Part shown: positions 22,850 through 32,143 of the stretch, piece by piece
How positions within the stretch are numbered: position 1 is the stretch's first letter
Layout: every line of letters starts with the position of its first letter
NCBI GenBank assembly: GCA_017451225.1
Contig: JAFSPZ010000062.1
Location: 1 to 38,865, forward strand
Source of the DNA: Muribaculaceae bacterium
Lineage (GTDB): Bacteria > Bacteroidota > Bacteroidia > Bacteroidales > Muribaculaceae
DNA: 38,865 bases
Direction of reading: 5' to 3'
The notes under the pieces: model-generated
Databases searched by the model: none
What the model was told of the DNA's origin: nothing
What the model saw: only the letters and a program-made list of their open reading frames with translations
Position numbers and translations under genes: made by a program

Positions 22850-23536
22850 TTACATGCCGAACGCAGATAGAATATTTCTCCATTCGGTTGGCAGTTTGGA
22901 TTTTTTATTAGTCTCTAATTTCTTGTTTGTTGCAATCTTGTCGAGGTTGTCACCCTTTACAACAGTGTAATGCCGCTTAACCCCATATTCTTTGTAGGCT
23001 TTGGAATCGGTGATTTCAACTAAAGTCTCGGAAGTGATTAACTTATTGCCTTTCCACTTATAGATGGTGTAGTATTCAGAACAGTAACTACCTGAGCCCT
23101 GGCTAACAAGAATCTTCTTGCTAGGATTTACCAGCATATTTCCATTAAGAACACTTCCCTCCATGGGGATAAATTCACCTTTTTTGTCGTCCCAAAGCAG
23201 GATTGTGCTATAGTTGCGTGAAGCGGCAGGTCCTACCAGTATATCCATACTGCCATCGAAATTTGCATCCAAGTAGTACAAATCACCACTAGTAACTTCT
23301 AAGTTGAAAGTCTGTGATAGTTCCTTTCCACGGTAGATGTTGACATTGTAAGAACCGTCATCTTGCTCCTCGGTAGAAGCTTTAATGAATGATAACGAGG
23401 TAGGGCAATCTACAACGCTGTAAAAGCCGTGTTTATCGGTCTTGGGCTGCAATGAGGCCGACTCGCCTTGAGCTAACAGCTGCAGCGGCATCAATGCCAC
23501 TGCAGCCATAATGAGATTAAAAAACAATCTGTCCAT
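22850..23536 (-). CDS. Secreted XAC2610-like protein (candidate lysozyme-inhibitor-type fold)
   Basis: A 228-residue exported protein (signal peptide ending LLAQ). The central part runs NVNIYRGKELSQTFNLE, then LYYLDANFDGSMDILVG with D90, N92, D94 and D98 in calcium-loop spacing, then TILLWDDKKGEFIPM and YTIYKWKGNKLITSE. This order (strand, NFDGxxD loop, aromatic strand ending in D, F, then YxWxGxKL) resembles XAC2610-related proteins. The Xanthomonas XAC2610 is a periplasmic immunity protein related to PliI lysozyme inhibitors. Here the assignment is pattern-based and unverified. Third gene of the operon. Confidence 0.58.
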   Translation of the reverse strand: MDRLFFNLIMAAVALMPLQLLAQGESASLQPKTDKHGFYSVVDCPTSLSFIKASTEEQDDGSYNVNIYRGKELSQTFNLEVTSGDLYYLDANFDGSMDILVGPAASRNYSTILLWDDKKGEFIPMEGSVLNGNMLVNPSKKILVSQGSGSYCSEYYTIYKWKGNKLITSETLVEITDSKAYKEYGVKRHYTVVKGDNLDKIATNKKLETNKKSKLPTEWRNILSAFGM

Positions 23537-23561
23537 TATTCTTGTTATTTAAAGATAATGA

Positions 23562-24083
23562 TTAACCCTTGGCAGTTGGATAGAAAGTGATTCTTTCGCC
23601 AGAGCTGTCGCCCAGAATGAGCTTGTCTTTGCTAACCGATATCACCTTCATGTCGTCCATGAAAGGAGGCACCAGTAATAGCATTTGTTCTCTCATCTCA
23701 GGCTCCATCTTTTTAAGTTCAGGCTCGATCATCGATTTAAACAAAGACTTAGCTTGCTTATCGGCTCCATTAATATCGATGTCGTAAGAGAACTCGGCTT
23801 TTTTCTTGTTGAAGCTCAAGGTGATGTCGCGCCCGTCTTGATTATAAATGCCAGGAACAGCTAGCGAAGAGCGTATAATCATGTTCATGCCTGCATCCAG
23901 TTGCTCAAACTCTTCGGTTGTTAGGATGATATAGCATTCGCCATCATCGTCAAAGTTAAGTACCATCTCCATTTCCTGATCACCAGGAACCATTGTCGAC
24001 CATGCAGTTGCAGTTAGATATTGGGCCTGAATTGAAACTATCGACGCAATCATGAGCGTCAAGGTTAGAAGTGTTTTTTTCAT
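23562..24083 (-). CDS. Small secreted protein, unknown function
   Basis: A 173-residue exported protein (signal peptide about 1-20, ending IQAQ). The mature part has alternating beta-strands (MEMVLNFDDDGECYIILTTEE, DITLSFNKKKAEFSYDIDING), an acidic/methionine-rich helix (PELKKMEPEMREQMLLLV) and a final hairpin KLILGDSSGERITFYP. It looks like a lipocalin-like or beta-sandwich protein of the type common as hypothetical secreted proteins in Bacteroidales, but I do not recognise a family. Second gene in the operon, 25 bases before the XAC2610-like gene. Confidence 0.6.
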   Translation of the reverse strand: MKKTLLTLTLMIASIVSIQAQYLTATAWSTMVPGDQEMEMVLNFDDDGECYIILTTEEFEQLDAGMNMIIRSSLAVPGIYNQDGRDITLSFNKKKAEFSYDIDINGADKQAKSLFKSMIEPELKKMEPEMREQMLLLVPPFMDDMKVISVSKDKLILGDSSGERITFYPTAKG

Positions 24084-24127
24084 AAATATTCAAAGTTTAA
24101 TTGTTAAAAATATGTTGTAAGTATAAG

Positions 24128-24787
24128 TTACTTAATTTTGAACGACGAGCCGTTCCATTTCATGGTGCCGGTGCGCTGCATGGTTTTAGCCACAGCTGTT
24201 GGGTCTGCCATGCGGAAGGTGATATCTTTGCCCGCACGAGGCAGCTGATAGCATGGCATATACTTGTTGGCGTCCTCATTCTTGGCACTCTTTACCTGTT
24301 CTGTCACTTTCTCGCTGGCTTTCTTGCTTAGCATGTCGACGGGTTGAGGCTCACGGTCGAAAGGCAAGTCTATGAGCTTCATTTCCTTGGTTTTCACATC
24401 ATAACGATAAAAATAGAGGAAGCTTTCGTCATAACCGGTAGTGCTGTTGCTAACACGGTTTACTGCAACCAGTTTCTCGTTCTTGTCGTCGCAGTTCCAG
24501 AATGTCATCTCCAAAATTTCGGTGATGCCGTCTTGCTTGTCAGAATATTTAACATAGCCGTTTTTTTTGTCAACAACACATCTCTTGGAATTGCCTTTGT
24601 TGATTGCAGCAAGAGCCTGAGTTTCGAAACTGTTTTGTTCGCACTGTGAGCAATAAGCACGAGCGAAGTCTTTAATAGTGACTTTAGAACCTGCTACTTT
24701 CACATTGCAAGACTCGGGCTGAGCCATTGCAATTACAGGCATCGCACAAAAAGCGAAAATGAGTAAAGATCTAAGAAAATGTTTCAT
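24128..24787 (-). CDS. Cysteine-containing small secreted protein, unknown function
   Basis: A 219-residue exported protein (signal peptide about 1-22, ending AMAQ). The mature part contains several cysteines, including C27, C46, C49 (CSQC), C70, C99 and one in MPCYQL, suggesting disulfide bonds in the periplasm. A beta-rich central region (ITEILEMTFWNCDDKNEKLVAVNRV, SFLYFYRYDVKTKEMKLI) precedes a C-terminal TGTMKWNGSSFKI hairpin. The 'K-W-N-G-x-x-F' ending is common in small secreted proteins that end in a 'WNGKKF'-type strand. First gene of the four-gene operon; no family recognised. Confidence 0.62.
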   Translation of the reverse strand: MKHFLRSLLIFAFCAMPVIAMAQPESCNVKVAGSKVTIKDFARAYCSQCEQNSFETQALAAINKGNSKRCVVDKKNGYVKYSDKQDGITEILEMTFWNCDDKNEKLVAVNRVSNSTTGYDESFLYFYRYDVKTKEMKLIDLPFDREPQPVDMLSKKASEKVTEQVKSAKNEDANKYMPCYQLPRAGKDITFRMADPTAVAKTMQRTGTMKWNGSSFKIK

Positions 24788-24905
24788 TGTAATTATTGGT
24801 TAAAATAAATATTTTGTTTCTTCTATAAGACTTGTAGCTAGATGCATAAGTTTAATCGATGAAAGCATTTATGATTGGAGAAATACAATTTTCTACTAAT
24901 TAGTG

Positions 24906-24938
24906 CAAAATTAAGAATTATTTTTAAGAAATGAGCAA
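24906..24938 (-). promoter_or_regulatory. Promoter of the four-gene secreted-protein operon
   Basis: On the minus strand TTG (24936-24938) and TAATTTTG (24906-24913) are separated by 22 bases; CACT follows the -7 box as at other promoters here. The spacer is slightly long and the leader about 115 bases. Confidence 0.52.
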
Positions 24939-25027
24939 TATTTTCAAAAAAAATGATATAATCTTTAATGCTGAGAATTAATTGTTATATAATTATAATA
25001 AAAATAGGTTGAATGGGAAATAATTTG

Positions 25028-25035
25028 TAATTTTG
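25028..25035 (+). promoter_or_regulatory. Candidate -7 element for uvrA
   Basis: TAATTTTG followed by CGGT, 21 bases before the uvrA start codon. The nearest TTG upstream gives only a 16-base spacer, shorter than usual. Confidence 0.5.
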
Positions 25036-25056
25036 CGGTCTGTTTGAAATTAGGCT

Positions 25057-27891
25057 ATGAAGAGTGATGACATAATTGTTAAAGGTGCAAGGGTTAATAA
25101 CCTCAAGAACATCGATGTTACTATTCCTCGCAACAAGTTTGTGGTGATTACTGGCTTATCAGGGTCGGGAAAATCATCATTGGCATTCGACACTCTTTAT
25201 GCTGAGGGTCAGCGACGTTATGTTGAGAGTCTGTCATCCTATGCCCGCCAGTTCTTGGGTCGCATGTCGAAGCCGGAGTGCGATTTTATTAAAGGACTGC
25301 CGCCGGCTATTGCCATAGAACAAAAGGTCAACAATCGCAACTCACGCAGCACTGTGGGCACTTCGACCGAAATATATGACTATCTTAGACTTCTGTTTGC
25401 CCGAATTGGTAAAACCTATTCACCCGTTAGTGGTGAGCTGGTTAAAAAGCACACTACAAGCGATGTGATTGATGCTGTCAAACAATTGCCCGATGGAGTG
25501 CGTTTTGCCCTGCTAGCACCTATCATTGTTCCCGATGGTCGTGATTTTGCCCAGCAGTTGGAAATTCTTCAAAAAGGTGGTTATTCACGTCTCGAAGAAG
25601 ATGGGAAGTTTGTCTCCATTGCCCTTGCCATTGATAATGCCGATGAACCAGGGCATAATTATCGTCTGCTTGTTGACCGCATGGTCGCTCCAATCAGCCT
25701 TGATGATGAACTTCGCTTGCGCGATTCTATTGCCACAGCGTTCTATGAAGGTCATGATGAGTGCGTCGTTCTTGTTTATAATGCTGATGGCTCCACAAGA
25801 GAGCTGAATTTCTCAAAACGCTTTGAGGCCGATGGCATTACCTTTCAGGAGCCAAACGACCTGATGTTCAATTTTAATAACCCCATAGGAGCCTGTGTAA
25901 CTTGTGAGGGTTTTGGCAACATAGTGGGAATTGATGAGGAACTTGTAGTGCCAAACAAGACATTATCAATCTATGACGATGCTGTGATGTGCTGGCGTGG
26001 TCAAGTGATGAGTGAATGGAAGAATGCATTTATCAGGATTGCATCAAAATATGATTTCCCTATACATAGGCCCTATTACCAGCTCACTCAAGAGCAGCAT
26101 GACTTGCTGTGGCATGGCTGTTCCGACTTCCCAGGCATTGACGGCTTTTTTGAGTGGATAAAGAGCAAATCCTATTCAATCCAGTATCGAGTGCTTCTTG
26201 CTCGCTATCGTGGCAAGACTGTGTGCCCCACTTGCCATGGCTCTAGACTGAAGCCCGATGCTTCATATATTAAAATAGCTGGCAAGACAATAGGCGAGCT
26301 TGTGCACATGCCTATAGATAATCTTGCAAAATGGTTCAAGGAATTGAAGCTTGACACAGGAGACTCTATCATTGCTAAACGCCTGTTGACTGAGATAAAC
26401 AATCGCCTTTCGTTCTTAATTGAGGTGGGACTCCCCTACTTGACCCTTGACCGATTGTCGGGAACATTGTCGGGAGGAGAGAGTCAGCGCATCAACTTGG
26501 CAACGTCGCTAGGAAGTACACTGGTTGGCTCAATCTATATTCTTGATGAGCCAAGCATAGGCTTGCATCCTCGTGACAACAACCGTCTCATAAATGTTCT
26601 CAAGATGCTTCAGGCGCTTGGAAACACTGTTGTGGTTGTGGAACATGACGAGGAGATAATGCGTGCTGCCGACTATATCATCGACATGGGACCACATGCA
26701 GGAAGATTGGGCGGTGAGGTTGTGTATCAAGGCACAATGGAAAATCTTTTGGAACGAGATTATAGTTCACACATGTCGGCTCACCTTTTACCTTCCACCA
26801 ACAGTTATACATTGAAATATCTCACTGGTGAGATGAAGATTATGATGCCCAGTCATCGCCGCCATTGGAACAACTATATCGAAGTAAAAGGTGCGGCTCA
26901 GAACAATTTAAAAGGAATAGATGTAAAGTTTCCTCTTGGAGTGATGACAGTTGTCACTGGAGTGAGTGGCTCGGGCAAATCGACTCTTGTTAATGATATT
27001 CTTTATAAAGCGCTGGCCCGCCACTTGGGTGAGAGTGCCGTAGCTCCTGGTACTTATTCGTCCATAGGTGGCGATATCCACATTGTTAAGGCTGTGGAGT
27101 TTGTTGACCAAGACCCTATAGGTAAATCTTCGCGCAGCAATCCCGCTATTTATCTCAAAGCGTTTGACGAGATTCGTCATCTCTTTGCTCAGCAGCAACT
27201 GTCGAAGCAGATGGGGTATAATGCAGGATTTTTCTCGTTTAATTCGCCTGGTGGGCGCTGTGAGGAGTGCAAGGGCGATGGCAAAATCTCTATTGAGATG
27301 CAGTTTATGGCAAATATCACACTCACTTGTGATACTTGCCATGGCAGACGCTTCAGTAACAATGCCTTGGAGGTCACCTATCGCGGCAAATCGGTTTATG
27401 ATGTGCTAGAGATGACGGTTAATCAGGCTATTGAGTTCTTCTCTCAGGAAGTGACTTATAATGAGAAGAAGATTGTGTCTCGCCTCAAGCCGCTTCAAGA
27501 CGTTGGGCTTGGCTATATCAAGCTGGGGCAGGCATCGTCAACCCTGTCGGGCGGCGAGAACCAACGTGTGAAACTGGCTAGTTTCCTCGGCGGTGAGAAG
27601 AAAGCACACACTTTATTCATCTTTGACGAGCCAACTACCGGACTTCATTTCCATGATATCAACACGCTGATGAAGTCGTTCAACCAGCTCATTGACCGTG
27701 GTCATACGGTTATAATCATCGAGCATAACCTTGAAGTGATAAAATGCGCCGACTATATCATCGATTTGGGCCCCGAAGGTGGTGAAGGCGGCGGTACTGT
27801 AGTTGCAATAGGCACTCCAGAAGAAGTGGCAAGTCATCCCACAAGCTACACTGCCAAATACCTTAAAGAAGCAATTATTAGTTCAAAATGA
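25057..27891 (+). CDS. uvrA: Excinuclease ABC subunit UvrA
   Basis: A 944-residue protein of normal UvrA length with two ABC modules. Module 1: Walker [10 protein letters not shown] (33-41), signature LSGGESQR (471-478), Walker [11 protein letters not shown]. Module 2: Walker [10 protein letters not shown], a zinc module CEECKGDGK ... CDTCHGRR, signature LSGGENQR and Walker [11 protein letters not shown]. UvrA dimers find DNA lesions and load UvrB in nucleotide excision repair. Oddity: of the four cysteines expected in the first zinc module near residues 253-283, only C280 and C283 (GACVTC) remain; the first CxxC pair is absent. It stands alone and converges on nhaD with a 21-base gap. Confidence 0.96.
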   Translation: MKSDDIIVKGARVNNLKNIDVTIPRNKFVVITGLSGSGKSSLAFDTLYAEGQRRYVESLSSYARQFLGRMSKPECDFIKGLPPAIAIEQKVNNRNSRSTVGTSTEIYDYLRLLFARIGKTYSPVSGELVKKHTTSDVIDAVKQLPDGVRFALLAPIIVPDGRDFAQQLEILQKGGYSRLEEDGKFVSIALAIDNADEPGHNYRLLVDRMVAPISLDDELRLRDSIATAFYEGHDECVVLVYNADGSTRELNFSKRFEADGITFQEPNDLMFNFNNPIGACVTCEGFGNIVGIDEELVVPNKTLSIYDDAVMCWRGQVMSEWKNAFIRIASKYDFPIHRPYYQLTQEQHDLLWHGCSDFPGIDGFFEWIKSKSYSIQYRVLLARYRGKTVCPTCHGSRLKPDASYIKIAGKTIGELVHMPIDNLAKWFKELKLDTGDSIIAKRLLTEINNRLSFLIEVGLPYLTLDRLSGTLSGGESQRINLATSLGSTLVGSIYILDEPSIGLHPRDNNRLINVLKMLQALGNTVVVVEHDEEIMRAADYIIDMGPHAGRLGGEVVYQGTMENLLERDYSSHMSAHLLPSTNSYTLKYLTGEMKIMMPSHRRHWNNYIEVKGAAQNNLKGIDVKFPLGVMTVVTGVSGSGKSTLVNDILYKALARHLGESAVAPGTYSSIGGDIHIVKAVEFVDQDPIGKSSRSNPAIYLKAFDEIRHLFAQQQLSKQMGYNAGFFSFNSPGGRCEECKGDGKISIEMQFMANITLTCDTCHGRRFSNNALEVTYRGKSVYDVLEMTVNQAIEFFSQEVTYNEKKIVSRLKPLQDVGLGYIKLGQASSTLSGGENQRVKLASFLGGEKKAHTLFIFDEPTTGLHFHDINTLMKSFNQLIDRGHTVIIIEHNLEVIKCADYIIDLGPEGGEGGGTVVAIGTPEEVASHPTSYTAKYLKEAIISSK

Positions 27892-27912
27892 TGGGAGATG
27901 GATTGAGTATCG

Positions 27913-29226
27913 TCATGCGAAGATAAAATTCTCAAGCCAAATAAACAGAATTCCAGCTACGTACCCCAAGAAAGCAATGAAAGTGATTTTCTTCAGATAC
28001 CAGAAAAATTGTATTTTCTCGATTCCCATTGCTACCACTCCTGCCGCCGAACCAATGATGAGCAAGCTGCCCCCCACTCCTGCTGTAAAGGTGAGGAGAT
28101 GCCAGAACAGTCCGTCCTCGACAAAATAAGCCAGATAATTGGGGTCGGCTCCAGTCATGTCGGTAAACATCTTTATGCACGCTGCCACCAAAGGAACGTT
28201 GTCGACTATGGATGAGAGCACACCAATCAAGCCTGCTATGGTGACAGGCTCGTGAATTGAGTCGTTGAGCCCCCCTGCTACCATGTGCAATATGCCTGCT
28301 TGCTGCAATGCCGACACACTCATGAGAATACCCAGGAAGAACAGAATTGACGACATATCGATGTGGCGCATCGCTTGAGACACTCGTCCGCCAAGCTTGG
28401 GGTCAATCTTGTAACGCGTAATCAAAATCTCGGTAACGAGCCAAATCACTCCAAGCGACATCATCATACCCATGTAGGGAGGAAGGTGAGTCACTGTTTT
28501 GAAGATGGGAACAAAAAGCAGCCCGGCGACACCAAGGATGAGTATCGCTTTGCTGATGTGGGGATGCTCTTCCGACATCTGAATAGCTTCCTCGCGTCGT
28601 GCCATGGGCTTGGGCATGGGCTCGTTTTTTATCCAGCGCGTAGCAATGGCTACAGGAACAATAACCGAAATGATAGATGGAATCAAAAGATTGTCAATCA
28701 GGCTTATTGCAGTTACCTTGTCGGCCATCCACAGCATGATTGTTGTTACGTCACCAATTGGCGACCATGCGCCGCCGCTGTTGGCCGCAAGCACCAGCAC
28801 TCCAGCAAAGAGCCATCGCTCCTTCTGGTCGGGGAGCAAACGGCGCAGCATCATAATCATGATGATAGTTGTGGTCATGTTGTCTAGCACTGCCGACATG
28901 AAGAATGTTGTTACCGAAAGAATCCACAGCATGCGGCGCTTGTTCTTGGCATGAATGTGCTCGGTTATAAAGCTGAATCCGCCATATCGGTCGATGTGTT
29001 CAACAATAGTCATCGCACCAATGAGGAACATCAATATTTCGCACGTTTCGCCCAGGTACATGAGCAGTTCATTCTCCATTCCGGAGTCGTGAGTACACAG
29101 GGAGTAAACCGACCATAGCACTCCACACATAATAAGAGCAAACGTTGACTTGTTAACCTTCAACGTGTGCTCAAGTGCAATCAACAAATAACCAATCACA
29201 AACAATGTGATTAATGCAGCTATCAT
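27913..29226 (-). CDS. nhaD: NhaD-type Na+/H+ antiporter
   Basis: A 437-residue inner membrane protein with about 12 hydrophobic segments, matching NhaD of the ion transporter superfamily. Family-typical stretches are TTFFMSAVLDNMTTTIIMIMML and LAANSGGAWSPIGDVTTIMLW in the first half, and the mirrored SSIVDNVPLVAACIKM and FTAGVGGSLLIIGSAAGVVAMG in the second half. These are the two inverted repeats with DNxT/DNVP and GG(A/S) hairpins. It exports Na+ (or Li+) in exchange for protons. It is the second gene of an operon, 30 bases after the DUF4293 gene. Confidence 0.9.
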   Translation of the reverse strand: MIAALITLFVIGYLLIALEHTLKVNKSTFALIMCGVLWSVYSLCTHDSGMENELLMYLGETCEILMFLIGAMTIVEHIDRYGGFSFITEHIHAKNKRRMLWILSVTTFFMSAVLDNMTTTIIMIMMLRRLLPDQKERWLFAGVLVLAANSGGAWSPIGDVTTIMLWMADKVTAISLIDNLLIPSIISVIVPVAIATRWIKNEPMPKPMARREEAIQMSEEHPHISKAILILGVAGLLFVPIFKTVTHLPPYMGMMMSLGVIWLVTEILITRYKIDPKLGGRVSQAMRHIDMSSILFFLGILMSVSALQQAGILHMVAGGLNDSIHEPVTIAGLIGVLSSIVDNVPLVAACIKMFTDMTGADPNYLAYFVEDGLFWHLLTFTAGVGGSLLIIGSAAGVVAMGIEKIQFFWYLKKITFIAFLGYVAGILFIWLENFIFA

Positions 29227-29256
29227 TATTTAAAAATGTTTTAAATATAAAATGTA

Positions 29257-29682
29257 TTATCTGATGCGACTGCTTCCTCGTAGCAATTTTTGGTCATGCG
29301 ATATGCCCTTGTGAGCTAGCAGTAGGAAAATTATTGCCACAACCGGCAAGATGTTGAAATAGGTGAGGCTGCCAACTATGTCGCAATCCTTCTGCATGAA
29401 CGCCACCAGGCATATTGTAGCCAGAGAAGCGATAATGAGCATAATGTTTACCACGCACAGCACTTTCTGAAATCTCAAACTCTTGAACTTGAAGATGGCG
29501 ATGAGCGAGAGCAGAGCCACCAAGCAGTTGATGATGAAAACCACTCCACCCATTCCTTCATGGGTCATGCCGCCAAGGATAACCTGACCGTTGGAGTTTA
29601 TCAATAATGGCACGAAAGCAAATACACCCATCAGCAAAGCCGATATGAGCAGGAATAATGTCTGTTTGCGTTGAATTACCAT
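29257..29682 (-). CDS. DUF4293 family membrane protein
   Basis: A 141-residue protein with four membrane helices, starting MVIQRKQTLFLLISALLMG and ending in a polar/basic tail LLRGSSRIR. This matches DUF4293, a four-helix membrane family that is nearly confined to Bacteroidetes. The function is unknown. It is first in an operon with nhaD and is driven by a consensus promoter. Confidence 0.82.
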   Translation of the reverse strand: MVIQRKQTLFLLISALLMGVFAFVPLLINSNGQVILGGMTHEGMGGVVFIINCLVALLSLIAIFKFKSLRFQKVLCVVNIMLIIASLATICLVAFMQKDCDIVGSLTYFNILPVVAIIFLLLAHKGISHDQKLLRGSSRIR

Positions 29683-29738
29683 TTTTTATATTCTTAAAAC
29701 GTTAATATTTGTTTTTATATGTTTCTCAAAATTTAGTG

Positions 29739-29769
29739 CAAAAGTAATGCAAAGTGCGATAATAGCAAA
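29739..29769 (-). promoter_or_regulatory. Promoter of the DUF4293-nhaD operon
   Basis: On the minus strand TTTG (29766-29769), a 19-base spacer and TACTTTTG (29739-29746) followed by CACT. This is a full Bacteroidetes consensus, 56 bases before the start codon. Confidence 0.78.
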
Positions 29770-29837
29770 ATAAAAACAGAGTTTTTAATCGAAAACAATC
29801 ATTTTTAATGTGGCATTGTTTTTTATGAGACCGATTT

Positions 29838-29870
29838 TTTGTCACTTTTCGGCCAAAATGATTATTTTTG
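29838..29870 (+). promoter_or_regulatory. Promoter of the TPR protein gene
   Basis: TTTG (29838-29841), a 21-base spacer and TATTTTTG (29863-29870) followed by CACG. It is divergent from the DUF4293-nhaD promoter, about 70 bases away. Confidence 0.75.
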
Positions 29871-29919
29871 CACGAGTTTTGCAGTAAAAGTTTTTATTCA
29901 AAATCATATATTCTGCTAG

Positions 29920-32130
29920 ATGGACAAAAATGAAATTTCAAAATACAGAAACAACATTTACCATTATTTAGAGAACCGACAGCTCATTCAGGCGTTTGAC
30001 AACCTCAAAATCATGGTCGATGCCACTCAGCAATGGGCTTTGAACCAGGAGCTCGAACGCCTGACCACTTCCTATGGCTTCATGTTGCAATATTTGTCGC
30101 AGGGAGTTCTCGATCCTGAGCGAGACAACATATTGTCGCAAATCATCGTCGATGCTTTCACGCTTACCGATCAAGCTGTTATATCGCTTGCCGCGCCACT
30201 TTCGACCCACATTTTTTATCAACGGCATCAGCAGTATAAGGACCAGTCGCTCCAGTCAATGGTCGAAGACTATCTAGTTGAGCTCAACAAAGTCAATCTC
30301 TTGAGCGGCGCCAGTAATGAAGATTCCGGCAGCATTGCCATGACGTCGCTACTGAGTCGCTGCGAGAGCTTTGAAAGCGACATTTTCAACAAAGTTTGGA
30401 GCTCTTTCCCCGTCTCGACTGCCGAAGTCGAGGACTTGAAGTCTTTGCTTTCTAACGACGGCGTTCCCGCACACCTCAAAAGCCTTGCTCTGTCGGCCTT
30501 GATGCTCGGTTTAACCAAATTCTTCGATGCTCCCAAGCTTGTCTTGTTGATTGAGTCCTACTGTATGCTGGGTGATGCTGAACTCAAACTACGCGCGCTT
30601 ATCAATGCTGTGATAATAATCTATTTATACCGCAACCGAATAAATACTTATAAAGATGTATTTACAGCGTTAAAATCACTTGAGATGCAACCCGATTTTG
30701 AAGGTGACATGCAACTGGTTTTCACCAGATTAATTCATAGTCGCAACACCGACAACATTTCGCGCAAGCTCAAAGACGACATAATGCCAGAGCTTCAGAA
30801 GCTGAGTCCAGACTTGTTCAATAAGATAAAGGGCAAAACTCCAGGCACCATCGACTTCAGCGACATCGAGGAAAACCCACAATGGCAAGAATGGCTCGAC
30901 AAGAGTGGCATAACCCGTAAACTTGAAGAATATAATGAACTTCAACTACAAGGTGGCGATGTATTTATCTCCACTTTTGCCAAACTCAAGAGTTATCCGT
31001 TTTTCAATACTCTATCCAACTGGTTCCTCCCCTACCATGACAACTGCACTGCAGTGACAAGCGCGTTTGGCGGCAAGAGGCACCCACTCACAGGACTATT
31101 CAAGGTGATGCCAATTTTATGTGACAGCGATAAGTACTCAATGCTGCTTTCAATCGCAGCTACGCCTGAGTCGCAACGCAACATGATGTTTCAACAGTTT
31201 GAAGCACAACGTGAGCAGCTTCAAGAGCTGCAGAACGAAGAGGTTCAGTCAGTTATAAAGATGCGCGATAACATTATAAATCGCTACATTCAGGACTTGT
31301 ATCGATTCTTTAAGCTCTATTCGCGTCGCCGAGAATTCAAATCGATATTCGACACCGACATTAATCTCACCGACGTTGACTGTCTTAAACCATTTATAAC
31401 ACAAACACCCACGCTCTCAGTAATAGCTGAATTTTACTTCAAAAATGGTTTCTATGATGATGCCATCAAGTTCTACCGACTCATGGTATCGAATCACGAT
31501 GCCGACCCACATGTATACCAAAAGATTGGCTACTCATTCCAATCGCTTGGCAAGTGGCATGAAGCGTTAAGGAATTATTCAAGGTATGAACTAGTCGACA
31601 GCAGTGACGTGTGGAACACCAAGCAAATGGCCCAGTGCTACCGCTCGCTGCATGACCACGCCAAGGCAATTGAGTACTATAGCAAAGCACTTGATATCTC
31701 TCCACAGAGTGTGAATCTCTGCCTAAGTCTAGGGCACTGTTTTCTCGATAAGGGAGACTATGATAAAGCCCTGCAGCAATACTATAAAGCCGATTTCATG
31801 CCTAAGGCCAAACATCGAGCCTGGCGCCCCATTGCTTGGTGCTCATTGCTAACCGGCAAGCATGAACAAGCTATTAATTATTATAAGAAAATCATAGACG
31901 AGGATACTGCAACCTCACAAGATTATCTCAATTATGGACATGTACTTCAAGTGATGGGCAACATTGCTGAAGCTATTGTCCAATATCGAGAGTCTTTGGC
32001 GCTTGAAAAACACAACGAGGAGGTATTTGCTAAGCAATACATGGCTGATGCAAAATATGTGGTCAACAAACTTAACGTTCAGGCGAGTGACTTTGCCTTA
32101 CTGCTTGATGCAACACTTCAAACAAGTTAA
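29920..32130 (+). CDS. Tetratricopeptide repeat protein
   Basis: A 736-residue protein without a signal peptide. The first ~500 residues are helical and not similar to anything I can name. From about residue 505 there are several TPR units: AEFYFKNGFYDDAIKFYRLMV, IGYSFQSLGKWHEALRNYSRYEL, QCYRSLHDHAKAIEYYSKAL, LGHCFLDKGDYDKALQQYYKA, WCSLLTGKHEQAINYYKKII and YGHVLQVMGNIAEAIVQYRESL. It probably acts as a cytoplasmic protein-interaction scaffold. It has its own promoter and ends 13 bases before the peptidase gene, so the two are likely cotranscribed. Partner unknown. Confidence 0.85.
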   Translation: MDKNEISKYRNNIYHYLENRQLIQAFDNLKIMVDATQQWALNQELERLTTSYGFMLQYLSQGVLDPERDNILSQIIVDAFTLTDQAVISLAAPLSTHIFYQRHQQYKDQSLQSMVEDYLVELNKVNLLSGASNEDSGSIAMTSLLSRCESFESDIFNKVWSSFPVSTAEVEDLKSLLSNDGVPAHLKSLALSALMLGLTKFFDAPKLVLLIESYCMLGDAELKLRALINAVIIIYLYRNRINTYKDVFTALKSLEMQPDFEGDMQLVFTRLIHSRNTDNISRKLKDDIMPELQKLSPDLFNKIKGKTPGTIDFSDIEENPQWQEWLDKSGITRKLEEYNELQLQGGDVFISTFAKLKSYPFFNTLSNWFLPYHDNCTAVTSAFGGKRHPLTGLFKVMPILCDSDKYSMLLSIAATPESQRNMMFQQFEAQREQLQELQNEEVQSVIKMRDNIINRYIQDLYRFFKLYSRRREFKSIFDTDINLTDVDCLKPFITQTPTLSVIAEFYFKNGFYDDAIKFYRLMVSNHDADPHVYQKIGYSFQSLGKWHEALRNYSRYELVDSSDVWNTKQMAQCYRSLHDHAKAIEYYSKALDISPQSVNLCLSLGHCFLDKGDYDKALQQYYKADFMPKAKHRAWRPIAWCSLLTGKHEQAINYYKKIIDEDTATSQDYLNYGHVLQVMGNIAEAIVQYRESLALEKHNEEVFAKQYMADAKYVVNKLNVQASDFALLLDATLQTS

Positions 32131-32143
32131 TAACATCACTTTT

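Noticed and set aside
31964-32143. Upstream extension of the M3 peptidase to an ATG at 31964
   Set aside because: It would overlap the TPR gene by 167 bases and place the signal peptide in the interior. The ATG at 32144 starts directly with a good signal peptide.
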